Assembly: GCA_023251855.1 (NCBI GenBank)
Contig: JAHEYA010000214.1
Location: forward strand, 1 to 5,208
Length of the DNA: 5,208 bases
From: Bacteroidota bacterium
Lineage (GTDB): Bacteria > Bacteroidota > Bacteroidia > 2-12-FULL-35-15
Direction: 5' to 3'
Of this stretch, positions 1 through 5,208 are shown one piece after another. The translations under genes and the position numbers were made by a program. The notes beneath the pieces were generated by a model. It was not told where the DNA came from and ran no database searches. It worked only from the letters and a program-made list of their open reading frames with translations. How positions within the stretch are numbered: position 1 is the first letter of the stretch; each line of letters opens with the position of its first letter.

Positions 1-2
1 TG

Positions 3-491
3 ATTTTTATTATGATTAGCAATCACTTCCCAAGTACTTACGGAAGCTCATTCAACTGGATTGTTTTAATTGGATTATCGGTAGCAAGTGTTTTGGTAAA
101 ACATTATCTAAACCTTACCGAACAAGGCGAAAAGTCAGTATGGATACTTCCTGTGGCAGTTATTGGTATCGTTGGAATGGCTATAATTTCTATTCCAAAA
201 ACAAAATCGGTTTGTAAAGAAAATGCACTTGCAACGTTTGCTGAAGTAAATGAAATTATTACAAAAAGATGTGTTCAGTGTCATTCAGCCAACCCAACAG
301 ATGACCTATTAAAAGTGGCTCCCAATGGTATTATGTTTGACGACCCCAAAATTATTTTGAAATTTTCAGAACGAATTTTGCAACGGGCTGTGATTACTAA
401 AACAATGCCACAGGCAAATAAAACTCATATTACGCAGGATGAAAGAGATGTGATACAATGCTGGATAGAACAGGGTGCCAAAGGGGAATAA
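3..491 (+). CDS. puuD: Urate hydroxylase PuuD, C-terminal part with cytochrome c domain (5' end cut by window)
   Basis: PuuD-type enzymes are inner-membrane urate oxidases that hydroxylate urate to 5-hydroxyisourate and pass the electrons to a fused C-terminal cytochrome c. The reading frame is open to the left edge (Ile-Phe-Ile before the ATG at 12), so that ATG is most likely an internal Met. Numbering from it, ISNHFPSTYG (2-11) is the conserved-looking membrane-domain segment. Two transmembrane helices follow (about 15-32 and 43-61). The haem site is CVQCH (87-91), and Met132 in TMPQANKT is the likely axial ligand. The protein ends shortly after WIEQGAKG, as cytochrome c domains of this family usually do. 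The N-terminal membrane helices lie outside the window. The gene converges on moaA, whose product serves the cofactor of xanthine dehydrogenase, the urate-forming enzyme. The alternative, a small free-standing membrane cytochrome c, is less likely given the open upstream frame. The family call is from recalled motifs, not from a search. Confidence 0.83.
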   Translation: MFIMISNHFPSTYGSSFNWIVLIGLSVASVLVKHYLNLTEQGEKSVWILPVAVIGIVGMAIISIPKTKSVCKENALATFAEVNEIITKRCVQCHSANPTDDLLKVAPNGIMFDDPKIILKFSERILQRAVITKTMPQANKTHITQDERDVIQCWIEQGAKGE

Positions 492-518
492 GGAATCAAC
501 ATTAGGTTTGAATTTATA

Positions 519-1490
519 TCAACCACCGATTCTGATCATGCTTCTGTTCTCAATATTCTCAAAATCAAATCTGCCACCACGCTCAAGTTTTTTATTTTTC
601 AAACAGGATAAAATCAAAGGTCTAATATTCTTTCCACTTCTGAATGCGCTGAGTAGGTCTGTTTCATTCTGAGAAAATAAACAGTTTTTCATTTTTCCAT
701 CAGCAGTTATCCGCAAGCGATTGCAATCACCACAGAAAGGTTCAGTCACTGTAGTGATAAAAGAAAAGCTACCTGAATAACCTTTTACTTTATATTTTTT
801 TGCAGTATCATTTTTTGCATCTTCTAATTTTTCAAACTCATATTTAGTTTCAATCATAGTAAGCATCTCAGCATATGAAAAAACCTTTTCAAGCTGCCAT
901 GCATTCCCCGCAAAAGGCATAAATTCAATAAAGCGAACATCGAGGGGATAATTTTTTGTCCAGTCAATAAAATCAAAAATAGCATGTTCATTAATTCCCT
1001 TTATCACTACCATATTCACTTTCACTTTAAAATTGTGCATCAGAAGGGTATAAATATTTTTTTTGATCTTTTCAAAATCACCACGTTTGGTCATTGCAAA
1101 AAATTCATCGGGATTAAGTGTGTCTAAACTCACATTTACGGAATGGATATTAGCGGTTTTAAATGTGTCAATAAATTCATCTACAAGCACAGCATTGGTG
1201 CTAATGGTAAGTTCGGCAGGGAGTTTTGAAAGGCGTTGAATAATAGCTTTAGCATCTTTCCTAAGTAAAGGTTCTCCTCCGGTTAAACGAATTTTTTTTA
1301 CTCCAAGTTCGATGAATGTAGATGCAATACTTTCTATTTCATTTGCCTGCATCAATTTTGCAGATGGAGTAACCAACATTTTTTCATTGGGCATACAATA
1401 TACACAACGCAGATTACATGCATCTGTGAGGGATATTCTCAAATAATCATGTAGCCTACCGAAAGTATCAAAAAGTGAAGTTGCCGACAT
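519..1490 (-). CDS. moaA: GTP 3',8-cyclase MoaA (molybdenum cofactor biosynthesis)
   Basis: MoaA is a cytoplasmic radical-SAM enzyme that rearranges GTP to 3',8-cyclo-7,8-dihydro-GTP, the first step of molybdenum cofactor synthesis; MoaC then makes cPMP. The 323-residue length is normal for the family. The N-terminal [4Fe-4S] cluster that binds SAM has cysteines 25, 29 and 32 (CNLRCVYC), followed by the SAM-binding GGEP at 71-74 and the STN motif at 97-99. The second, substrate-side cluster has Cys253, Cys256 and Cys270, with the arginines of NRLR (257-260) between them. The C-terminus is Gly-Gly (322-323), the double glycine that reaches the active site in MoaA. All key residues are present, so the enzyme should be active. 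The ATG at 1488-1490 has an A/T-rich leader without a clear Shine-Dalgarno. A terminator upstream at about 1562-1601 implies its own promoter within 1491-1570, but I could not identify one. No other moa, moe or mob gene is in the window. Confidence 0.97.
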   Translation of the reverse strand: MSATSLFDTFGRLHDYLRISLTDACNLRCVYCMPNEKMLVTPSAKLMQANEIESIASTFIELGVKKIRLTGGEPLLRKDAKAIIQRLSKLPAELTISTNAVLVDEFIDTFKTANIHSVNVSLDTLNPDEFFAMTKRGDFEKIKKNIYTLLMHNFKVKVNMVVIKGINEHAIFDFIDWTKNYPLDVRFIEFMPFAGNAWQLEKVFSYAEMLTMIETKYEFEKLEDAKNDTAKKYKVKGYSGSFSFITTVTEPFCGDCNRLRITADGKMKNCLFSQNETDLLSAFRSGKNIRPLILSCLKNKKLERGGRFDFENIENRSMIRIGG

Positions 1491-1561
1491 TTTATAAATT
1501 CAATTTAACAGATCTTTTATAAAACTTAAAAGTACAAACATTATTAAAAGGATATATCAGA

Positions 1562-1601
1562 GCATAAATAAAAACGCCTCCGGTTATTAACCAGAGGCGT
1601 T
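1562..1601 (-). terminator. Rho-independent terminator of the lipoprotein gene
   Basis: The arms 1573-1585 and 1589-1601 form a 13-bp stem with a 3-nt loop. Read on the minus strand the stem is complete, with a single U-G wobble, and runs directly into a T-rich tract (TTTTTATTTATG, ending near 1562). On the plus strand the same position is a C-A mismatch and the downstream sequence is TCTCTT, so it should act mainly on minus-strand transcription. It lies 20 bp past the stop codon of the lipoprotein gene (1621) and isolates moaA from it. Confidence 0.9.
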
Positions 1602-1620
1602 CTCTTAAAACATTGTTTTG

Positions 1621-2472
1621 TTACATCGTAATATTATAAACAGTTCCATTGATAGTGCAGGTTGCCAGATTATCGCAATTGCCATCAGTTCCAAAATCAA
1701 TAATTCGCATCGGTTTGCCTGAAGGAACTATTTCCATCACTCCCGCTTCAATCCAGTGGCAATTCAAATGTATTTTCAGTGCCGAAGTAATAGTTGCAGT
1801 ATATGAATGACCATTGGAGTGGCTACCACTTGCAGTGCCTGTTATTGAATACACATCATCATTCCATACAATAGTATTTGCACCGGCAACCCATTCACGC
1901 ACCCGGGTTGAAGTATAGGTGATTGTTCCACCATTATTTGCTTTGATAACAGAAGCATTGATACTGATATTAAAATACAAATTATGGTTACTGTTTTTAC
2001 CCATATTAGTAACGGAATGGGTACCTGTTACCTGATTATTATTTACAAAGTAATTTGCAAAAGTAATAGAGTGCATGGAAGCAGAATCACGGTAATGACC
2101 GGAGTAAGATACTAATACCTGACCTCTGCGATACCTTCCATCACCACATAAACAATTAGTAGAGCCAAAATCAACTGTAAATGTATGAGGAACAGAAACA
2201 GTATCTCTTGTTATGGTAGCACAGGCACTCAATAACCCTCTTTCTCCTGAATCATTATTATTAGCTCCTAAATAGGAAGATAAGGAACCTCCTGCTGCCT
2301 GATCAGCAATATTGCTCGCATCATTAAAAGTGCCTTCGGCAAGAGCATTCTCAGCTGCCCCTCCGGTATCCGTGTCAACCACATCAGTGTTTTCTTTTTT
2401 CTTACAGGCTGTGAAAATCATACTTACAGTAGCTGCTACCATGAAGTATTTTATAAAATTTTTCGTTTTCAT
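1621..2472 (-). CDS. Exported lipoprotein of unknown function, beta-rich
   Basis: I do not recognise a named family with a known function. The protein has 283 residues. A short signal peptide (1-22) ends in the lipobox FTAC with Cys23 as the lipidated residue, followed by KKK, so it should be anchored in a membrane facing the periplasm or the outside. Residues 24-47 form a polar linker rich in Asp, Thr, Gly and Ala. Residues about 48-68 (around FNDASNIADQAA) look helical. From about residue 84 to the end the pattern is beta-rich, with alternating Thr, Ser, Tyr and Val. Two similar motifs bracket this domain: DFGSTNC (101-107) and DFGTDGNCDN (259-268). Besides Cys23, cysteines 84, 107, 109, 238, 266 and 272 could form disulfides. 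The leader before the ATG at 2470-2472 is A-rich, as is common in Bacteroidota. A 170-bp gap with no clear terminator separates it from the upstream barrel gene, so read-through from the sigma operon is possible. A terminator follows at its 3' end. Confidence 0.85.
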   Translation of the reverse strand: MKTKNFIKYFMVAATVSMIFTACKKKENTDVVDTDTGGAAENALAEGTFNDASNIADQAAGGSLSSYLGANNNDSGERGLLSACATITRDTVSVPHTFTVDFGSTNCLCGDGRYRRGQVLVSYSGHYRDSASMHSITFANYFVNNNQVTGTHSVTNMGKNSNHNLYFNISINASVIKANNGGTITYTSTRVREWVAGANTIVWNDDVYSITGTASGSHSNGHSYTATITSALKIHLNCHWIEAGVMEIVPSGKPMRIIDFGTDGNCDNLATCTINGTVYNITM

Positions 2473-2522
2473 TTTTATTTTGTTTAAGGTGAGTATTTGT
2501 AATTTGGTGTTAAGACGAGTAA

Positions 2523-2590
2523 GAATTCGAAAGGTTTAATTGGATTTGCTTTTTATTTTGATTTTTTTATCCAAATGGTAGTTCGAATTC
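2523..2590. repeat. Nested inverted repeat in the intergenic region before the lipoprotein gene
   Basis: The outer arms are a perfect 9-bp inverted pair, GAATTCGAA (2523-2531) and TTCGAATTC (2582-2590). Inside it, AATTGGAT (2538-2545) and ATCCAAAT (2569-2576) form an 8-bp pair with one mismatch. The 23-nt loop between them is T-rich. The structure lies 51-118 nt upstream of the lipoprotein ATG and 53 nt past the barrel gene's stop. It could be an RNA fold in a leader or intercistronic region, or a protein-binding site. No T-tract follows the structure on the minus strand, so it is not a standard terminator. Confidence 0.5.
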
Positions 2591-2642
2591 CTGAATGCTA
2601 CTATTAGCAGCGATTTTTCGGGTTAAAGTTTTTTGTAAATAA

Positions 2643-3824
2643 TTAGTATAGATCTTCAGTTTCTATTAAATCCGTTATTTCATCCGGATTAATTTTGGAG
2701 ATTCTGGTTGCCGGAACCGGAATATCTCCATTGCCTCTTGTTACTGCATTATCGCCAGAATCAATAGTGTTATTAATGTCTAAAGCATCATACATTTGCT
2801 GGTTGTTATATATTGATTTTGTTTTACCAAAGCGGAACACTAAACCGAAATTCAAAAAAATGCTGCTTTTAATTGGTGATGAATAATAACTGGTATAGGA
2901 TGATGTATTGTCCTTAATATGGGTTGTTGGAAAGAATGCAATTTGGTTGTTAGAAGTAAAACCCGTACTAAAATAAAAATTTAGAAAATCAGAAGGTTGA
3001 ACATCTAATCTTAATCCTGATAAAAACTCATACCTCCCAAAATATAATTTATTGTTTTCATAAATGTTTCCAATTTTAAGTGAGTCAGAGTTAACAAAAG
3101 TATAAACCCCACCCTGAGGTTTTGTATACAAGCTGGTTTTTATATGTTTTCCTAAAGAAACATTGAACGACATAACCCTGGGAAATTGAACACTGAAATT
3201 TACTTTATCCAACTTTCCAACTCTGATTCCGATATAGGGCAGTTGATAACGGTTCCCTAATAAAAATGAACGGGTATAACCAACCCTGAAACTGAAATAT
3301 TCGTTTGCCGTATAGTTATAAAGCACTGTTGTTGCTAAACGCAGGGTTTGAGAATTAGCATGGCCTCTGTCACTGGTTATAAAAGGAGAAACTTCAACAA
3401 AAAATATGCTTTTTTTTCCATCACTGTAAAAACCTCTGCCTCCCAATGAAAGTTTAGTTAAATTGTGTTCGGAAATTCCTTTGAAATTAAGTTTTACATT
3501 GGTGTAATTACCCGTAAGCAAAAAATGAAGAGAAGAAATTTTGGTGTGTTCTTTATTATAAATATCCCTTGTAACTACAGGGAAATTACATCCAAGAGAA
3601 AACTGGCTCAATTGATAGGATCCCAGTTGTTTTGAAACTTTATTGATGGTGTCTAATTTTCTGTTACCGGTTGAATAATTATCTAAATAAAAGGTTTTTT
3701 TAAAATAGTGCTTCGCAGGTTTAACAGTTTTAGTAGAATCACCGCTATTAAATGCAGAAAGCCCTGTAAAAGAACACACAAAGCTTAACAGAAAAAATAG
3801 TTGTATTTGAAACCGTTTCACCAC
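2643..3824 (-). CDS. Outer-membrane beta-barrel protein with acidic C-terminal tail
   Basis: The 393-residue protein begins with a signal peptide (MVKRF, hydrophobic 8-22, likely cleavage near LSA-F at 24/25). From about residue 68 to 333 it alternates short strands rich in aromatic residues and Gly (for example QFSLGCNFPVV, FFVEVSPFIT, FSFRVGYTR, FGRYEFLSGLRL, FLNFYFSTGF) with polar loops, the pattern of a transmembrane beta-barrel. The last strand, FLNFGLVFRFG (323-333), resembles a barrel-closing strand. About 60 polar residues follow it, ending in acidic ITDLIETEDLY. It may belong to the broad DUF6268-like barrel group, which I cannot confirm, and its function is unknown. Only GTG starts are available: 3824 or the next codon, 3821. 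The latter gives MKRFQIQLFF, a more typical signal peptide; the next Met is at 218. It starts 3 nt after the Spy-like gene's stop and is the last gene of the tight sigma-factor operon, perhaps an output or signal-receiving partner. Confidence 0.85.
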   Translation of the reverse strand: MVKRFQIQLFFLLSFVCSFTGLSAFNSGDSTKTVKPAKHYFKKTFYLDNYSTGNRKLDTINKVSKQLGSYQLSQFSLGCNFPVVTRDIYNKEHTKISSLHFLLTGNYTNVKLNFKGISEHNLTKLSLGGRGFYSDGKKSIFFVEVSPFITSDRGHANSQTLRLATTVLYNYTANEYFSFRVGYTRSFLLGNRYQLPYIGIRVGKLDKVNFSVQFPRVMSFNVSLGKHIKTSLYTKPQGGVYTFVNSDSLKIGNIYENNKLYFGRYEFLSGLRLDVQPSDFLNFYFSTGFTSNNQIAFFPTTHIKDNTSSYTSYYSSPIKSSIFLNFGLVFRFGKTKSIYNNQQMYDALDINNTIDSGDNAVTRGNGDIPVPATRISKINPDEITDLIETEDLY

Positions 3825-3830
3825 AATTCA
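3819..3830 (-). other. Stop/start junction with tandem GTG starts
   Basis: Read on the minus strand, the Spy-like gene's TGA (3828-3830) is followed by ATT and then two GTG codons (3822-3824 and 3819-3821), all in the same frame. The barrel gene has no ATG near its start and no Shine-Dalgarno of its own here, only an A-rich stretch inside the preceding gene. Initiation is therefore probably by ribosomes that have just terminated. The second GTG is my preferred start because it yields Met-Lys-Arg at the head of the signal peptide. Confidence 0.6.
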
Positions 3831-4265
3831 ATTTTCTTTAATTGTTTTTATAATTTCCTTTTTGAAGTCATCTTCTGCTCTGCGAACAGCAGCAACTTTT
3901 TTCACCGGAAGAATTTTTTTAAACTTTTCGTAATAATCTTTATAAATTTCAAATTCTTTTTGTTTCAGATTTAATTCAGCTGCTAAATATACTTCTGCTT
4001 CCTTGTCAGTTGCAAAATCATAATTTGTTTTGCTGTTATATAGTAACCGAAAGTTTTTTCTAAGAACCTCCAGCTTATCATTCATTTCGTTATATAAAGG
4101 CCAAAATGCTTGGTTTTCCTGAGTAGAGAAATTTACTTTTTTAGAAATAAACGCTACCCTTAATGCATCTATCTTGTCTTTTTTAGTATCAAGTTGTGCA
4201 AACATAACATTGATAAAAGATATCAACATCATCATTGAAAAGATATATTTAAAATTTAATTTCAT
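3828..4265 (-). CDS. Spy/CpxP-like periplasmic protein linked to an ECF sigma factor
   Basis: This 145-residue protein has a signal peptide (1-23, cleavage likely at MFA-Q) and is otherwise charged and almost entirely helical, as in small Spy/CpxP (LTXXQ-type) periplasmic proteins. The first motif region, VNFSTQENQAFWPLYNEM (44-61), matches the pattern in which a Leu-Thr-x-x-Gln-like turn is followed by FWPxYNE. A second, weaker copy is ILPVKKVAAVRRAEDDF (118-134). Homologues of this type in Bacteroidota lie beside sigma-70 genes and are sometimes labelled sensors of ECF-type sigma factors. Family members act as chaperones or as stress sensors that bind misfolded envelope proteins; which applies here is not shown by sequence. 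Its ATG directly abuts the TAA of the upstream repeat protein (no intervening base), and its TGA lies 3 nt before the barrel gene, so all three are very likely translated from one mRNA. Confidence 0.82.
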   Translation of the reverse strand: MKLNFKYIFSMMMLISFINVMFAQLDTKKDKIDALRVAFISKKVNFSTQENQAFWPLYNEMNDKLEVLRKNFRLLYNSKTNYDFATDKEAEVYLAAELNLKQKEFEIYKDYYEKFKKILPVKKVAAVRRAEDDFKKEIIKTIKEN

Positions 4266-5063
4266 TTATTTCTTATTCATTGTTAGAGAGTCTTTAGTAG
4301 TAGCTTCTTCCGACATTTTCTTAGACAATGCCTCTACATTAACCATATCGTATAGGTTTTCATCATCAAAATCACTGATATGCTTTTCATTTAATAATTC
4401 TTTTTTTTCTAAACAGGCAAGGGTTTTACAATCACCTGTTTGAGGAATAGAATTGTCCCTGTTCAAATACCACACTGCTACAAATCCAATTATCAAAACA
4501 AAACTAAGTGCAAAAGCAGTTTTCGGTCTAAAAATAGATGCCAGCAACTGATCCAGGAGTTCTTCTAAGACAATAAATATATTCTTCGGGGCTGCGGTGT
4601 GAATTTTTTCTTTTATCTCATAGGTACTGTTTTCAAAATAATCTGGCACAAGTTTGAAATTGTTTTTCTTTTCTATTGAAGATAAAACCGAAAATTCTTT
4701 TAATTCGGAAGTAAGCTCTAATTGAGTCATTATTTTTTTATTCAATGTCTCAAAATAATCCTCCGGCAAAGGTTTTAAATCAGGTTTCGCAATTTTAGCA
4801 AGTTCAGTAAATGCAAATAATTCGTACTTATATTCAAGAAGATTGGTAAGAGAAGAAAAATAGTTTCGAGGTACAATAAATTTTAATTGCCGATTTGTAC
4901 TTGTTAATATTTTAAATGGGGCCAATTCCTCTTCATACTCAATTCTATTTAACAACCGGGTAGAAAAAGAATTAAAATAACCTTCAGGAACAACAAAAGA
5001 ATTTTTCTTGTCGTTGCCTGACAAAAATTTTTCTTCTGAAAAGGTATCGTTATTATTTTCCAT
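4266..5063 (-). CDS. Single-pass membrane protein with four VPxxYF repeats, putative anti-sigma factor
   Basis: The protein has 265 residues. Residues 21-155 carry four repeats built on the core VPxxYF (P26, P65, P100, P140; the last shortened to VPDYF). An amphipathic stretch follows (160-178), then one transmembrane helix (about 182-200), then a charged tail of about 65 residues with Cys212 and Cys217. With no signal peptide, the repeat half should be cytoplasmic and the tail periplasmic, the usual topology of an anti-sigma factor. It lies directly downstream of an ECF sigma gene (19-nt gap, with AAAGAGAT as a weak possible ribosome site) and directly abuts the Spy-like gene (TAA then ATG). 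I see no HxxxCxxC zinc anti-sigma motif and no FecR-like domain, so the anti-sigma role rests on position and topology only. VPxGYF proteins of this kind are, to my recollection, found beside sigma factors in other Bacteroidota. It could instead be an accessory membrane sensor. Confidence 0.75.
   Translation of the reverse strand: MENNNDTFSEEKFLSGNDKKNSFVVPEGYFNSFSTRLLNRIEYEEELAPFKILTSTNRQLKFIVPRNYFSSLTNLLEYKYELFAFTELAKIAKPDLKPLPEDYFETLNKKIMTQLELTSELKEFSVLSSIEKKNNFKLVPDYFENSTYEIKEKIHTAAPKNIFIVLEELLDQLLASIFRPKTAFALSFVLIIGFVAVWYLNRDNSIPQTGDCKTLACLEKKELLNEKHISDFDDENLYDMVNVEALSKKMSEEATTKDSLTMNKK
4599..5003 (-). repeat. Four tandem VPxxYF protein repeats (35-40 residues each)
   Basis: Repeat units in the membrane protein are residues 21-59, 60-94, 95-134 and 135-155. 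Cores are VPEGYF, VPRNYF, LPEDYF and VPDYF. The first three also share a second signature, ELxxFxxL, at residues 46-53, 81-88 and 120-127. Spacing from that signature to the next core Pro is 19, 19 and 20 residues. Spacing from Tyr to Glu is 17, 13 and 17, so unit 2 lacks about one helical turn. Each unit probably forms two helices. The fourth unit lacks the second signature. The DNA copies have diverged, so this is an old protein-level duplication. Confidence 0.8.
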
Positions 5064-5082
5064 TTGTGCGTTTATCTCTTTG

Positions 5083-5208
5083 CTAGTAATTTAATAAAAC
5101 TTCTTCCACTTTTTTTGCTGCAATGTGATAGGATGCTTTTAATGCTCCAACCGATGTTTCAAGTATTTCCGACATTTCTTCATAAGGTGTTTCATCGTAG
5201 TAACGCAT
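5083..5208 (-). CDS. ECF-type RNA polymerase sigma factor, C-terminal end (cut by window)
   Basis: The frame is open to the right edge and ends at TAG (5083-5085), giving 41 residues. They read as the end of sigma region 4, the helix-turn-helix that contacts the -35 promoter element: RYYDETPYEEMSEILETSVG (2-21), then ALKASYHIAAKKVEEVLLNY. The EEMSEIL...SVGALKASYH pattern is characteristic of sigma-70 region 4 in ECF factors, particularly those of Bacteroidota. The codon at 5206-5208 is ATG, but it lies inside region 4, so the true start is beyond the window. It is the first visible gene of the operon and is separated by 19 nt from the repeat membrane protein, its probable regulator. Confidence 0.93.
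   Translation of the reverse strand: MRYYDETPYEEMSEILETSVGALKASYHIAAKKVEEVLLNY

Noticed and set aside
12..491. A complete 159-residue membrane cytochrome c starting at the ATG at position 12
   Set aside because: The frame stays open to the left edge, and ISNHFPSTYG matches an internal segment of PuuD-type proteins, so this is the end of a longer gene.
505..524. Hairpin between puuD and moaA as a shared terminator
   Set aside because: It is a six-pair stem with a bulge, overlaps the last codons of moaA and has no T-tract on either side.
475..672. Plus-strand reading frame of 65 codons opposite the 3' end of moaA
   Set aside because: It lies antisense to well-conserved MoaA coding sequence and has no recognisable protein features.
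1535..1543. TAATGTTTG (minus strand) as a Bacteroidota -7 promoter element for moaA
   Set aside because: Spacing inside the element is one base too long for TAnnTTTG, and no TTTG -33 element lies at the right distance.
2570..2580. TACCATTTG (minus strand) as a promoter element for the lipoprotein gene
   Set aside because: It has the same one-base spacing problem and no convincing -33 partner; it also overlaps the inner arm of the inverted repeat.
2596..2609. Small hairpin TGCTA-ctat-TAGCA as a terminator for the barrel gene
   Set aside because: The stem is only 5 bp and no T-tract follows on the minus strand.
3828..3830. Programmed UGA read-through or selenocysteine joining the Spy-like protein to the barrel protein
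   Set aside because: The barrel protein has its own signal peptide right after the stop, and no selenocysteine-type stem-loop is evident; two separate genes are simpler.
4174..4443. Plus-strand reading frame of 89 codons opposite the Spy-like and repeat-protein genes
   Set aside because: It is a shadow of the minus-strand genes; its hydrophobic composition comes from the complement of A/T-rich codons. The same applies to frames at 2312-2539 and 2695-2886.

Overview
The window looks like chromosomal DNA of a low-GC member of the Bacteroidota. The signs are A-rich leaders without a strong Shine-Dalgarno, a typical short-signal lipoprotein (FTAC followed by lysines), outer-membrane barrel proteins, and a sigma factor with a membrane partner and Spy-like protein of the kind common in that phylum. 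This assignment is inference from style; no rRNA or other taxonomic marker is present. I see no insertion sequence, CRISPR array, tRNA or prophage signature.

Layout, left to right. Positions 3-491 (+) hold the C-terminal part of a membrane-bound, cytochrome c-fused urate hydroxylase (PuuD), cut by the left edge. It converges, with only 27 bp between, on moaA (519-1490, -), the radical-SAM first enzyme of molybdenum cofactor synthesis. A strong minus-strand terminator (about 1562-1601) separates moaA from a surface or periplasmic lipoprotein of unknown function (1621-2472, -). A 170-bp intergenic stretch with a nested inverted repeat follows.

Positions 2643-5208 (-) form a compact operon, given here in transcription order: the C-terminal end of an ECF sigma factor (5083 to beyond the right edge), a single-pass membrane protein with four VPxxYF repeats that sits where an anti-sigma factor would (4266-5063), a small exported Spy/CpxP-like protein (3828-4265), and an outer-membrane beta-barrel protein (2643-3824). 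Junctions are 19, 0 and 3 nt, so translation is probably coupled.

How the genes may work together. PuuD oxidises urate, and xanthine dehydrogenase, which makes urate, needs molybdenum cofactor, so puuD and moaA may belong to a purine-breakdown neighbourhood. The sigma operon looks like an envelope-sensing circuit: cytoplasmic sigma factor, membrane-spanning regulator with a cytoplasmic repeat domain and a short periplasmic tail, periplasmic Spy-like protein and outer-membrane barrel. The repeat protein is the most unusual item, because it has neither a recognisable zinc-binding anti-sigma domain nor a FecR-like domain.
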